Origin: Setomelanomma holmii
Taxonomy: Eukaryota; Ascomycota; Dothideomycetes; Pleosporales; Phaeosphaeriaceae
Length of the DNA: 64,000 nt
Direction of reading: 5' to 3'
NCBI GenBank assembly: GCA_010015745.1
Contig: ML978240.1
Span: 1 to 64,000, forward strand
Shown piece by piece: positions 35,396 to 46,818 of the stretch. Position 1 is the first letter of the stretch; the number at the start of each line of letters is the position of its first letter. The translations under genes and the position numbers were made by a program. Under the pieces are notes generated by a model. That model had not been told where the DNA came from. It did no database searches and saw only the letters and a list, made by a program, of their open reading frames with translations.

Positions 35396-37125
35396 TCACG
35401 AGTTGACGATTCCCTCAACCCATCTTACATCATCCCATGTCGCTTCCCATATATTCAGGACAGTCATGATCCATTCCTTTCCCTCCCGCCTCATCTTGCC
35501 CATGCATCGGCAGATCCTCCCCTGTTGTAGCAGGCGTGTACTGTCGTAGTTGAACAGCTGCACAGATTCCCAGAGGTTCGCGCTATAAGTGGCCTTGATG
35601 TAGGGAGGTTTTCCATGGAACATGTCGCACAACGTGAATTGCTGTTGTGACCTTGTTCGCTCCGAATGCAGTATCCTGGCATAGAGCTCGAGGAAGACCT
35701 CTTTGTCGCATTTGGTCGTCTGGTGTGCCTGATTGACCGCTTCGCCGATACGAAAACAAGTCCTCAGACTGGTACTTGAAGAGAGGCCAATGATAGGCGA
35801 CCTATCACGCACAGTTTCAGGGAACGGCGTCCGCACGATTGGCTTTTGCGCTTCTGCCGAGTCCCAGTCGCCCGTTGCCGCAAGGAGGCGAGTAGTCAGC
35901 GTGACTGGAGAGGTAAACTTTTCGGAGGCGCATTTGGTGCTGCCAATCTTCTCATCCACAATGCTCGGTGCCATTGCTGAAGAGCCTGGACACTCGTCGT
36001 CAATAAGTACATTCTGATTTGATTCGAGCTTGAGAGGTGAGCTTGTTGTATTGAAACCGGCGCTTCCCACATCGATCATATCTGAAGTCAGCTCCAACAA
36101 TTCGCCATCATCGAGGTCATCATAGAATTCCTCGTCTTCGAGGAGCACTTCTGTCAGAGCATTGATCGATGTTGTGCATTGTGCAGGCGTTCTTACTGTG
36201 TCACAGCTCTCAGAAGAATCAAAGAGAAGATCGTCAATGAAATCATCTGTGGGTTCGGCAGCAACTGTTCGTTGTGAATCGTCGTCCCTTGGTATTGGAT
36301 GACGTTGAGCAAGTGGCGGTAGAGTGTCATGCTCTGGAGAGTTCACATGTCCGACATCATTCGGCATCTTCTTCTGCAATTCTTGCTCATTTTTTGGGTG
36401 TAAGGTGTCCATGGTAGACGATTTATGCTGCGCAGTGCTCTTGCCACGAGGCTTAGTCACTCGAAGACCCTCGGATGCCTGCCTCTGAATGGACATTATC
36501 GTTCCTCTTCCGACGATCTTGAGATCGAATTTAGACTCGAGGGTATTCAGCTTTCGTCGCTTGTGTGTCGGCTTGGGCGGCGCATCTCGAGGTCCGTCTG
36601 GAAGCGGTGCATACTTCTCAAGGTGGGAAGGCTCTTCTAAGCTGTCGAGACCAAGATATTGCGCGACAGTTGGGTTTCTGCGTCGCTTCCCGCGACCTTG
36701 TCGTCTGTAGTCTTGCCATGTCTTCTTCCTAGGGCGTCTTGCCGCTGACGGAGGTGTTGGCAACTGAGTTTGCTGTTGAGTGTTGATGGCAGTGAAGCTC
36801 GATGAGGGAGGTGTCGGGTCGCACGTTCTAGACCCTGGCGTTAGTGAGAGTTTAGACAAGTTAGTCGTCAAAGGGAGAGGTCGCAGGTGAAGGGAGCTAT
36901 GCGTCGGAGATCTCACGCATCATGATCGTCCTTACGCGCCCTCACCAAATCCTCGTCCCATCCTTGGTACAACACAATCGCAGTGTTCGTCTGCTCCATA
37001 ATCAGACGATGCGCCGATGTGTCGGTGGAGAGTGGCACGAGGTGTGATGGAGTGATTATTTGCGACGGCGATGCGTGCGACAGCAGGGTAGCTCCTGCTG
37101 AATCAGCCCCCACCTGCCTCATCAT
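35396..37125 (-). CDS. Nuclear-type protein of unknown function with a conserved C-terminal domain (542 aa)
   Basis: Exons 37125-36936 and 36834-35396 join across a 101-nt intron (GTAAGG donor, CTCACTAACGCCAG end). This gives VLYQGWDEDLVRAR|RSRTC. A basic region follows (ARRPRKKTWQDYRRQGRGKR). The middle is acidic and disordered (EDEEFYDDLDDGELLEL). The C-terminal 110 residues are compact: SLRTCFRIGEAVN, FLELYARILHSE, FTLCDMFHGKPPYIK and GKMRREGKEWIMTVLNIWEA. They end in WDDVRWVEGIV, close to the stop at 35396. The alternating strand pattern could be an OB-like fold, but that is speculation. The start at the MMRQ codon (37125) is chosen as the first ATG of the frame; MEQTNTAIV (about 36999) is possible. 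Confidence 0.7.
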
Positions 37126-37511
37126 GCGGGGCGGTCGGCGTCTCTTTCGGGCAGCTATAATCAAGGCAAATACGCAGTTTCATTCACGTTCCGCGTGCAC
37201 TTTGAGACTACTGCTATACTTTGTCGCATGAACAACTCTTCTCGCCCTTCTGCACTCCTATAACATAGCATCATAGCTGGGTGAAGCTCAAATCTTGGTT
37301 CTGCTCTTGTCTGTTTGGAATACCTCCAGCACCACCATAACCATACTATCAGACTAGGGCAGGCCTCGGCGTGATATTCGTGCACATCTCTTCTGCACAG
37401 CCTCATCGCCACAACATTACTACTAACTCTTTTCCGAACTCAAACTTTTCTACATACGACCCGTGTTCAAGAAGAATCGTCCTTGTTGTCATCGAAGGTA
37501 GTCTCACAACA
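37126..37511. other. Divergent promoter between the unknown nuclear-type protein and Lsb5
   Basis: The 386 bp separate two gene starts facing away from each other. No other gene is seen. Confidence 0.5.
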
Positions 37512-39002
37512 ATGCCGGTGAGTTGCACACCCACCTGAACATCACATGCCTGGAGATGCAGTCACGCAAATAAACAACGAAATAATTGCACAAGCCCAAT
37601 TTACGAAACCACATCCTCCCGCTGCTTGACTAGGCCCGCGCGTTACCGCTCGAACAGTGATCAGGTCTGACTTGACCTCAGAAGCATGCGTTCTCGGCCG
37701 TCACCGTCCAGATCGACAGACTGACGAGCGAGCAATATGAGGAGAACGTGAGTACCTCGCATCTGACAACCGAGTCAAGACTGATCAACTTCGCAGGATA
37801 TTGGCGGGGTCGTAGACCTGATCGAAGTCATTCGCATTCAATCATCTGGGCCCACTGAAGCCGCACGAGCACTCCGCAAGAAGCTGTAGGACAACAACAC
37901 ACGATGTTGCACGGCCGCTGATGTCGACCTAGGAAGTACGGAAATGTCCATCGTCAAATCCGTGCGCTTGTCATCCTGGACGCTTTGATCCAAAATGCGG
38001 GAACAAGATTTCAAAAAGCATTCGCCGATGAGCCACTTCTGGAGCGCTTGCGTATTCTAGCTCGAGATGACATGGTGGACGCTGAAGTACGACAAAAGGT
38101 CAACGTCCTCTTCAGGCAGTGGGCTATCGCCTACAAGGGTACGCCTGGCCTTGAGAGAATAGCAGCACTACACAAAGAGCTTCCGCGAACCAAACGCCCT
38201 CAACCCCAGCAGTCGCGTATCGTTCGACAGCAAGACGCTGAAGCTGCGCGGGAGCGTGAAGAAGGATACCCTCCTTCTTCGCCCCCTCAGTCCAGGCGGC
38301 CCGAACCTCATCATGCTTCGTCTTCCAGCAGGCCCGTTCAATTAGGAAATGCAGCTCCGCTACCAAGCTCGTCTATCTTCAAGAGAGACAAGAAAGACAA
38401 GAAAAGCCGGGGCCAAAAGTTCAACCTGGAGAGAGAGAAGGGACAACTCCTTGAGACGATCGCATCTGCCAATGTCGCAAGTACGAATCTGCTGAACGGT
38501 TTACAGCTTATCAATCGAGAACAACAGCGGGTCAGCGACAATCCAGAGGTGATGAGACGCTTCGAGACGTGCAAACAACTCCGCCGACAGATTTTGCGAT
38601 ATATCCATCTTGTCGAATCGGAGCAATACATCGGCGGCCTGTTGAATGCTAATGATGAGCTTGTTAAGGGTTTGATGGCGTTCGAAATTATGGACAAGAG
38701 CATCGACGATGACAGCGACAGCGATAACGAGACTGGAGGGGTAAGCATGGCTGGGCTCAGAATCGAGGAAGAGGCACCCGCGAAGCCTCCAAGACCAATG
38801 AGCATTCCTATGCCTCCTGCTCCAACACCAAGCAAGCAACGTGCCGCGCCAGACAGCGAGCCTGAGGAAGATGACGACGATCCTTTCAGTGACAACAATG
38901 GTAAGTAGACTCACAATGCGTGTCGCTTTGAAGTGCTGATCTAAAGTAGCTGTCAAAACACCATGGCAGGAGAAAGGCCAGCCGACCTGGAGAGACGTTT
39001 GA
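37512..39002 (+). CDS. Lsb5-like VHS/GAT protein (393 aa)
   Basis: Five exons join in phase: 37512-37517, 37682-37747, 37797-37885, 37933-38900 and 38950-39002. The N-terminal VHS domain (about residues 5-127) reads FSAVTVQIDRLTSEQYEEN, then DIGGVVDLIEVIRIQSSGPT, YGNVHRQIRALVILDALIQN and FRQWAIAYKG. A linker rich in Gln and Pro follows. The GAT domain (about 218-307) reads NLEREKGQLLETIASANVAS through LVKGLMAFEIMD. The tail is acidic with DPFSDNN and ends WQEKGQPTWRDV. In yeast Lsb5 binds Las17, Sla1 and ubiquitin at cortical actin and endocytic sites. The first exon codes only Met-Pro. Confidence 0.9.
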
Positions 39003-39557
39003 AGGATGAACACTACTCACTCGTCGAGGGCGGAAAGCAGTTTTTCTAGCGACCAATTCCGTATGCTGAGTAGCGGATGGCAATACCCAATGCTGCGATG
39101 TAGTCAAATTTCCAGGATAACAAAATGCACCACTTCGACCATAATCAAACATTTGTATGCAGTCCCACGCGTTCTATTTTGAGGGCGATGGGTGCGCCAC
39201 AACCATTACGTCACCTCCGCGGCGCCACTTCTGTTTCAGCTTAGCGCACGCGCAACTGTGAAGCAGGGCTGGACGCCCTCAGCTCATATATCTCGCCTTG
39301 CCCTCCCAACCTGCCTCATCACCCAGCAACTGCCCACCAGTACCTCTTGCGATACCCTCAAGAACTTCTGTAAGTCTTCCGATCGCGGACGGCTCGTTGT
39401 TGCAATGCGACGTCGTTAACAACGTCACAGCGCATCTCATATCTACAACCTCCGAACCACATCCCAGCGCAACCTCCCTCAAGGTCTCGCATCGACTACC
39501 TGTATATCTCGTACAATCGACTTCATAATCACAACACATTCGCAACACAAAATCAAA
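39003..39557. other. Promoter and leader of the cysteine-rich gene
   Basis: A TCATATATCT box near 39284 and a C/A-rich leader (CACAACACATTCGCAACACA) precede the start at 39558. The open frame 39192-39419 has no domain. Confidence 0.5.
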
Positions 39558-39680
39558 ATGCCTGCCTCAACTACCTCCTCGATCTCGACCGGCTCGATCG
39601 TCAAGCCCCAGGGTGGCAAGTGCTCCTGCTTTAGCACAGATGACTGCTCGTGCTGCTGCATCCCGTGTACGGTCATGTAA
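39558..39680 (+). CDS. Small cysteine-rich protein (40 aa), possibly metal-binding
   Basis: ATG 39558 sits in a good context (AATCAAAATGCC) after a long C/A-rich leader. The product starts MPASTTSSISTGSIVKPQGG and ends with a 20-residue stretch holding seven cysteines: KCSCFSTDD, then CSCCCIPCTVM. Cys-x-Cys and Cys-Cys-Cys spacing with no aromatic residue except one Phe is like small metallothioneins that bind Cu(I) or Zn. No signal peptide or membrane segment is visible, so a cytosolic protein is likely. The assignment rests on composition only; a cysteine-rich lipid- or membrane-associated peptide is another option. The frame is short enough to be missed by usual gene finders. Confidence 0.55.
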   Translation: MPASTTSSISTGSIVKPQGGKCSCFSTDDCSCCCIPCTVM

Positions 39681-40480
39681 AGCGACAACACCATCGTGCA
39701 CAAGGGTGGAGACACAATCCTGGATTGACGGGCACGATGGACCTGAAGTGAGAGGAGACCAGTCATTGGACGACCTCTACTTGTTGCGGGGTTGAGCGAG
39801 CATGACAACATAGTTTGAAATTTTGCGATTGGAGTTTTGGATATGCTGAGGGGAGGCTCTGGACTTTTGAGTGTGTTTGGATAGTGATTAAACGAATGGA
39901 CATATCGTCATTACGGTGTTGTGGCGACCATGAGCCTTCTCGATGGAGAATGTCTTGGTCTTCCGTTTCTCCAAGATTCATCAGCGTTGATTGGACTCAA
40001 AAGTGTAGAATTTGTGGCCTGTGTTGACATAATTCTGCTAGGCATGTCCAAGCCACGCAAACGATGTCCTCATGAAGGAGTAAACCATTTGCATGTGGCG
40101 CGCATGAGTGCTACGAGTGGAACGATCACAAAATGCAACCAGGTCGCGCTAGACGATACTGGCGTTACGGCTCCCAGCATCTAATCTTGCTAAATTATGT
40201 TCGCGTATGCGAAGAACAGAACATGCTTCTATGACTTGTCCACTGTTAGCGCCTTGGCGCCAGCTCATAGATGATCCTCGTCGCGAATTCTTGTTATCCA
40301 AATGCATTTTCATGGTCAACGTCCTTTTCCTCCTTTGGCCCATGATTGTTATTTAAACCAGCTTCGGCCGTACACAACTGTTCGACTTTTTGTTCTCCCA
40401 ATCCGTAGCCTCGTCATGATGAAGCTCGCCCAGATGACCTGGTGATCTCTTGCATCTGCTCATTCGCGTGGGAGGCAAAG
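39681..40480. other. Intergenic, promoter of the HET-domain gene
   Basis: No gene is supported. The region before 40481 contains short open frames on both strands without domains. A TTATTTAAAC box near 40349 is a possible promoter element. Confidence 0.5.
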
Positions 40481-42666
40481 ATGCCTAATTGCGGCACGTG
40501 CGAGTCTATACCATTCTGCAAAGTGTTCGCACAGCTCATTGGTGATGAGACGGCGCAGGACGCTTTCGAATGGTATCATGGGCCGTCCACGATTGGTATG
40601 GACGACAGTCATAAACGAGCATTCTTCAGATGGCACCACAAGATTCAAGTCTTAAAGGGGAACGCCGGCTCCTGCCAGTTCTGTAGGCTGTTGTACAGTC
40701 GTATGCCTGATCATTACCGATACCAAACATACGTCCAGCCCGACGACGACAGGATTGTGTGGCTTGAAGTACCTGGTCAAAACGGGACCCCAATCTTTAC
40801 TGTCTGGATTGGCGATCCTAGACCAGAGTTTATCGTGAGTGGAAACTACAGATTTAATACAACGCCCGGTAAGAACTTATGCTACCCCTGTTCAGGCTAT
40901 ATGTTGACGAAACTTGCAGACAGCCCAGTCGCGCAGTATTTCGATTATCATGCTGTGCTCGCAAACACACTACATCCTACCACACTAAGCCAAATGGATG
41001 CATGGATCAACGAATGTAATGAAAATCACGTCAAGTGCGCGCAATCGATGGCGCATCGCCCTGCGCCTCTGCCATCAAGAGTTCTGGACTTGACTTCACT
41101 GCCTACCAGACAAGACATGCTATCAGACCGAACAGATTGGCGAGGGTCGTTCCACGATCTGCATTGTAAACTCGCCCAAACTCAACCAGGCAGTACTGGA
41201 CGCTACATCGCTTTGAGTTACTGCTGGGGCAGGAGTCTGGCGTATACAACCACTATCAGTAACCAGGCGATGCACAAGCAGGACAATGGCATAGCTTTTG
41301 CCAGTCTGCCAAGAACGCTGCAGGATGCTTTGCTACTTACTCGATACCTAGGACTTGATTATATCTGGGCCGATTGTCTGTGTATCGTGCAAGACGACAA
41401 GGCCGATTGGGAGTACGAGGCAGCACGTATGTCCGAAGTGTACTCCAACGCCTACCTCAGTCTTGCGGCGACACGGGCCTCACATTGTGACGAGGGCTTC
41501 CTGCAGGATCGTAAAGTCAAAGCCGGAGATATGGTCCGGCTCAAGAATTCAGAAGGCGCCTTTGACCTATACTTCGAATACAACGACTGTACTATGTCAC
41601 CTGGGTCCATGGAGTCAGTGACTCGCCAGCCACTGAGATACGAAAGGGTACGTGGTTCGCTATTGTGAACACATTCAGGACGCTGACTCGCGTCAAGGAT
41701 GAACCGCTTCTCGGTCGTGTCTGGTGCTTTCAAGAACGAGTCCTGGCAAATCGTACGCTCAATCTAGCAAGTGACCAGATGTACTGGGAGTGTGCAGCAG
41801 CATTTGCGGAAGAAGGAGGGACTGTCAATTCAAGTAACGATGACCACTACTTCTATAAAGAGTACTCCCTGCAAACGGTCATAGACGATCTGAAGGACCA
41901 CACCAAGCGAGGCGACGCGTGGTATCGCATGGTGCAAGAGTACACCTCACGCAACATCACCTACCAAACAGACAAGCTACCAGCCTTCTCCGGGATCGCT
42001 TCCGCTCTCCAGGAAGTCACCGGCGACGAATACTATGCCGGACTATGGAAAAGCTGGTTTCTTGAAGGACTGCTCTGGCGTTTGCAAATCCCCTCATCAG
42101 ACATCTACGTCTTCGTCCCAAAAGAGCCGCAGCGACTCGACTTTTGGCGCGCTCCTTCGTGGTCATTCGCAGCACTTGAAGGTGTGGTCCTATACGATGT
42201 CCTGGAGCGCTACAACACGACTTCACACGGTCTTGCGGAGCTTGAGGAGTGCAACGTCGTTCCCAGTGGGAAGAACCCTCTTGGAGAACTGAAGTCGGGG
42301 TACGCCAGGATCAGAGGGCCGATAACAACGCTGACAAGCGTTAATCAACGTCATATCGAATCTAAATCGAATGGGAAGGCTTGCACTATCAGATTATCGG
42401 GACATCGCAATGTTCTTGCTGGCGTATATTATGATGTTGAGGTGTTCGAACAGTGCGAAGTTCTCATGATCACACCTTATGCTGGGATTGCTGTTCGGCC
42501 GGTGGAAAGTGCTGAAGGTACCTACGTTCGAGTTGGCGCTGTTTCTACTTACCTGCGAATGGGTGTTATAGACGATGATGGCAACTCGATAGCTACACCG
42601 GACCCCAAAGATATAGTCCTGTCTGCGACTGACTACCCCCAGCCCAGCTCAATTACGCTTCTCTAG
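40481..42666 (+). CDS. HET-domain (heterokaryon incompatibility) protein (711 aa)
   Basis: Exons 40481-41647 and 41698-42666 join across a 50-nt phase-0 intron. The N-terminus has paired cysteines (CGTCESIPFCK, later CQFCRLLYS). The HET domain spans about residues 242-385: YIALSYCWGRSLAYTT, then LPRTLQDALLLTRYLGLDYI, WADCLCIVQDDKADWEYEAA and YSNAYLSLAATRA. After the intron comes GRVWCFQERVLANRTL, the usual close of the domain. The C-terminal half (PSWSFAALEGVV and following) is like that of many fungal HET proteins of this length. The family triggers cell death on fusion of unlike strains, but most members have no known role. The reading frame is intact, unlike the neighbour at 43.6-45 kb. 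Confidence 0.9.
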
Positions 42667-43610
42667 CACCGAAGCAACGCTAGCAATCAGTCACAAAGGA
42701 TTGAGCTGTGTGACAAGTCCCGTCACGACCAGAATATCAAGTTCATCATGTGAACGACTAGCCTTCAATGTTGAGATGTAGCAGCTTCCCAGAAATCGAC
42801 AACGCTGCACGCATATTTAGATAACGCATCTCTCCCTCGATCGAGTCAATTCCGGATGCTCGTAATGGAATCGAGAACGAAGACGAGCGCATAGGGCGTA
42901 GAGTGAGGCATTTCGAGCATAGCCTTTCCGATCATTGTGGGAAATGCCGAGATCGAGGATTTGACTGAGAATACCTCTTGCCACGGAGTTGCTCTTCTGA
43001 CCACCATCTGTAGAATAAAAAGACCTTGGTCATGGTCCTAAGCTCCACGGATGTACTAGGAAGCTATATATATTTGGTGATGAAAAGCGTGTCGGCATTC
43101 GTTGTCGGATCTCAGCGGCGAAGGACGCATTGACGTTCGTGAGCAAGACTACAAGAGCCACTGACATGTGGAGCTCTATATGTGTAGGTCGTAATCGGAC
43201 TTGATTCGTTGTCAGACGTGGTTGCGCAAAATTGCTGTAAACCCACATAACAACCAATCTCTCACCAGAATATGAGCTTTGTGGGAGATTCGGGCCACAT
43301 CGAAAGCAATCGTAAGACTGAGGCAGCCTCGATTCTTTTGCCGAGGGACTAAACGACAGCCTCAGCAGTTGAGCTGCATGGCACGGGCAAGGCGCAGCCC
43401 CTCTGACGCACGATAGGCTGATATTCTTTCTGCCTTGCAGATGTCTCAGGCTGAGCCGAAAGTGCAAATACCGTGCAAGGCTGAGAATGAACCCCATATA
43501 TACTCAGCCCTCAGCCTGACCATCAAATCTCTTGTTGCTTTCCATTTCTCTACTGATCGCAGGCTGGGCTATTTCGATTGGGATATATTGACCTTCAGGT
43601 TGCTGGAATT
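42667..43610. other. Intergenic, no supported gene
   Basis: This lies between the HET gene and the decayed transporter gene. The minus-strand frame 43030-43497 has no domain. Confidence 0.5.
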
Positions 43611-44966
43611 ATGGCGTCTGCAGTCTCGTATGACCGTTATGATCATGTCCAGCAGGCGACTTATGGAGTAGCCACTCACAAACACGTCGAGATAACTATG
43701 ACTGACGTAAGTGGAGCCGATTCTAATTCTGCCCTATACTGACTTCAGTCACAGTCTAGCCTCAATGTTACTCAAAATTCTGCGACTGACGGGACTATCC
43801 GGGCTTTCTGCGAGCAATCTACCGTAAACTGTGAAAATAGGATCTGGAAGCTGTGCCTGTTGTTTTTCCTGGTCTTCTCGCGAGGACCGAGCTGACTTCT
43901 CTAGATTGGCTTCATGCCATCGCCGCCTGAGCTGGGGCAATGTACCATACTCTAAAGATACGCTTGAAGCCCCTCAGAAGCACTAGCATCTGGACACCAC
44001 ATCCTTCATTTCACCACAGATAGATGGATCGGTACGCTTCAAATCGAGGCATGCCGGGGAGGACATTTGCGGTCTTCCACGGCGAAGAAAGTGCAGTCAT
44101 GGTAGGGATTGGCAAAGCACTGTTGGAATCAGCAAAGTATGGGTATCAACCCCAATTGCTTCCCTTCATTGTGACTGCAGATCACCTCTACAGAGTGTAG
44201 TACTTTATACTCCTTGGTCAGCTTGAATAGGACTGGAGAAACATCAAAAGACACTTGGGATGTGATCACTACTATACCGCACAGGCTCGACCTTCAATTC
44301 CGGACCTCGCGTAAATACCACGGACTCTCACGTCTCTCTCAACTGTCACGGCCGAGGTGGGACGTGTCTCCAGGATTCTACGCCAACACATTTCGTTTGT
44401 GGCTTCGTTGTTGGTTGAGTTCCCCGAGATCGACACGCAAGACTCTGATCTATGCATGCGTAACCGCCTCTACCTGATGCACTCCAGATGTGATTACATC
44501 GAGGCTGAATTATCTACTATGCGGGATTCAGTACAGAGTATGATACAGATGGTGAACGTTGTCGGTACTGCTCACATGACTCCAGATGGCTCAATGTGTT
44601 CAGGTTTATGCCACTCTTCAACAACGTGATAATGACCTCAACCGCCGCTACGTCGCCGACATGCGACTCATCACCGCCATCACTCTCATTTCCTTACCAG
44701 GGACATTCGTCGCTACGCTGTTCAGTACTTCTTTTTGGACCTTTGACCCGCGCAGCTCCGGCTCACCAGTATCGAAATGGGTCTGGATGTACTTCATCAT
44801 TACTGTATTCCTCACTACAATTGTCCTCGCTGTATGGCGCGGTTACACGGCTCTCAGATCCTCACTTTTGTACTTCAAGGCGATCTGCCGCGTGCGTTAT
44901 ATGAGGATTAGGCATAAGCGAGGAAAGAAACAAGATGATGCAGAGGCTACAAAAAAGGGCTCCTAG
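43611..44966 (+). pseudogene. CorA-like Mg2+ transporter family gene, decayed
   Basis: The start is plausible: ATG 43611 (MASAVSYDRYDHVQQATYGV), then exon 43611-43706, a 42-nt intron, and SLNVTQNSATDGTIRAFCEQ. From about 43880 coding moves between frames, with TAG near 44020 and further stops near 44200. Pieces are RLSWGNVPYSKDTLEA, RYASNRGMPGRTFAVFHGEE, TWDVITTIPHRLDLQFRTS and MGRVSRILRQHISFVASLLV. A clean intron at 44552-44603 then joins QSMIQM to VYATLQQRDNDLNRRYVADM. The C-terminus has LISLPGTFVATLFSTSFW and a second helix WVWMYFIITVFLTTIVLAVW, as in fungal CorA-like proteins; the GMN motif is replaced. At least three frameshifts make it non-functional as read. Confidence 0.7.
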
Positions 44967-46818
44967 ACAACACGGGCGGTAGGCGGGTAAAAACGCATTG
45001 AGGAAATGAACGCAGTGAAATAACAAATCTTCTCCTGAGCGAGAGCCACTCTAAACAGCCATAACAAGCCAAGCAATTTCTTCTCACAGGGTATAGGGTC
45101 GTACAAGTAACTCAGCCAGACTTGCTGAGCGCAAAGGCTGAATATTTTCATCCCCTTTGATCACACCAAACGGCGCCGTGCCCTATCTCCAATACCGTGT
45201 CACACGTCAGACAGGAAAACCTTATCAAGACGATACATTGACCATACCTCGAATCTTCTTCCAGCATTTCCGAATCGTGTATTTATCATCGACGATCGAT
45301 TGCACATGACAGAAACCTGTACAATACAGCATACACAAAAGCCGTTCCGGTCCCCAAACATCTGGTTCTATCTGCGCCCAAATATCCTCCGCCGACATCA
45401 ATAATGCTTCTATGTTGCTCTGCGACGAGGATTTGTCATAATTCGTCCCTATTAACAATGGCGCTCCTCCTAATCACTTTCTTGTATAGCCCTGCTTAGC
45501 CCCAGAGACTTTCATTAGCGGCGAATCGAGCCCTTGTGCAAGAAAGAATGTTTGATGCTTGCGAGATGCTACAAAGGTCGAGCTTGGCGGGCACGAATTG
45601 TGGCGGGTCTGATGCTACAGTGTATCTGGGACAGTTCACAGACTCAACTGACAAAGCCAGGATCAACTTCACATTTCAAGGATACTTCGCATCATGTAGA
45701 CTAGATAGGATCATAGCAGCTTGAAAGATGATCTTCATTTGTGACTTCAGTCTCCAAACACTTATACTCTATACGCCACACATCAGGACATTCGAGGTCC
45801 AGATCGAAACCACCATCTTCATTCCTTCCAATCAACCCACGTATTGTGTCCGTGGGATGAAGGCATATGTAGATTGCAGATTAAGGAAGCTGTATATATA
45901 CAAGAACCCGGGTGGCAGAACCAGTAAAGCTGCTGCGCCGTAGATCGCATCGGTCCACCGCGTTGGTAGTTCGTTACCTGGGATCGTCAATCGAATGGAT
46001 ATAGGCTCTCGTACTAATGTGAAAGCCGGGAATCCCACAGCCAGGTCCTGTCTTCAACGCTCAACGCAACAACTACGAAAATACTTTCAGATTTACAATT
46101 TTCTCTACTTCGAGAAAAACACCTTTTGTCTAGCTTGAAAAAAGTATTTGAAGCATTTGTTGTTATCTTGACTGTCGTGGTGCTGTTGTTGCAAGTCAAG
46201 CTCGGTCGTATCATCTAGTTACGGGTTTCTTGACCTTGCAGGGTCGGGAGTGTTCTGCTCAGCCATGCTTATCATCTCGACTCATTCAGCTATCTCATGA
46301 CTGTCACGTTCAAGAGCAAAAGTGGTTTGGATGTGCAGTGCTCTCTGTTTATTCTCTCTTTACACTTCTCAATCCTACAACGTCTATGTCTACGTGCTGT
46401 GCACCAAAGCATAAGTCTCCGCATCGCAGCGCGCAACATGACAAGCTGTTGTCATTTCAGCTCAAAACCCCTTCCTGTCCTTGCGAGCACTCATACCCGC
46501 TCATAAGATATGTATAGGCATTGCGGAGGCCATCGTGGCGCCGCTCACGGAAGAAAGAGATGCAAGTATGCAGGGATTTGCGCCAATGGTGCTTCAAGGT
46601 GCCGGCCGTGACAGCAATCAGCGCATAAAGTCGTTGAGAAGGCATGGCCCATGCGCTGTGAAACAAGTCGAAAGCGTAATGATGTCACCAGGCGTATTGT
46701 ATATGGCCTTTTCCGGTTCGAGAACACGACGTATTGTGATAGGTGGCCAGTGGCTATGAATTATGGAGAGTTGCACCGGGTTCGATGCGGTGATCATCGA
46801 GTTAGGCTACACAGCCCC
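44967..46818. other. Intergenic, no supported gene
   Basis: A 77-codon minus-strand frame at 45225-45458 reads protein-like (ALLMSAEDIWAQIEPDVWGP, then RLLCMLYCTGF) and could be an exon or remnant, but nothing around it joins to it. Other frames are short and overlapping. Confidence 0.4.

Noticed and set aside
35396..36936. Separate gene starting at a GTG near 36916
   Set aside because: The apparent start is inside a 101-nt intron; the true upstream exon (37125-36936) joins in phase.
41648..41697. Frameshift in the HET gene
   Set aside because: The frame change is explained by a 50-nt GT-AG intron in phase 0 that restores the conserved GRVWCFQERVL block.
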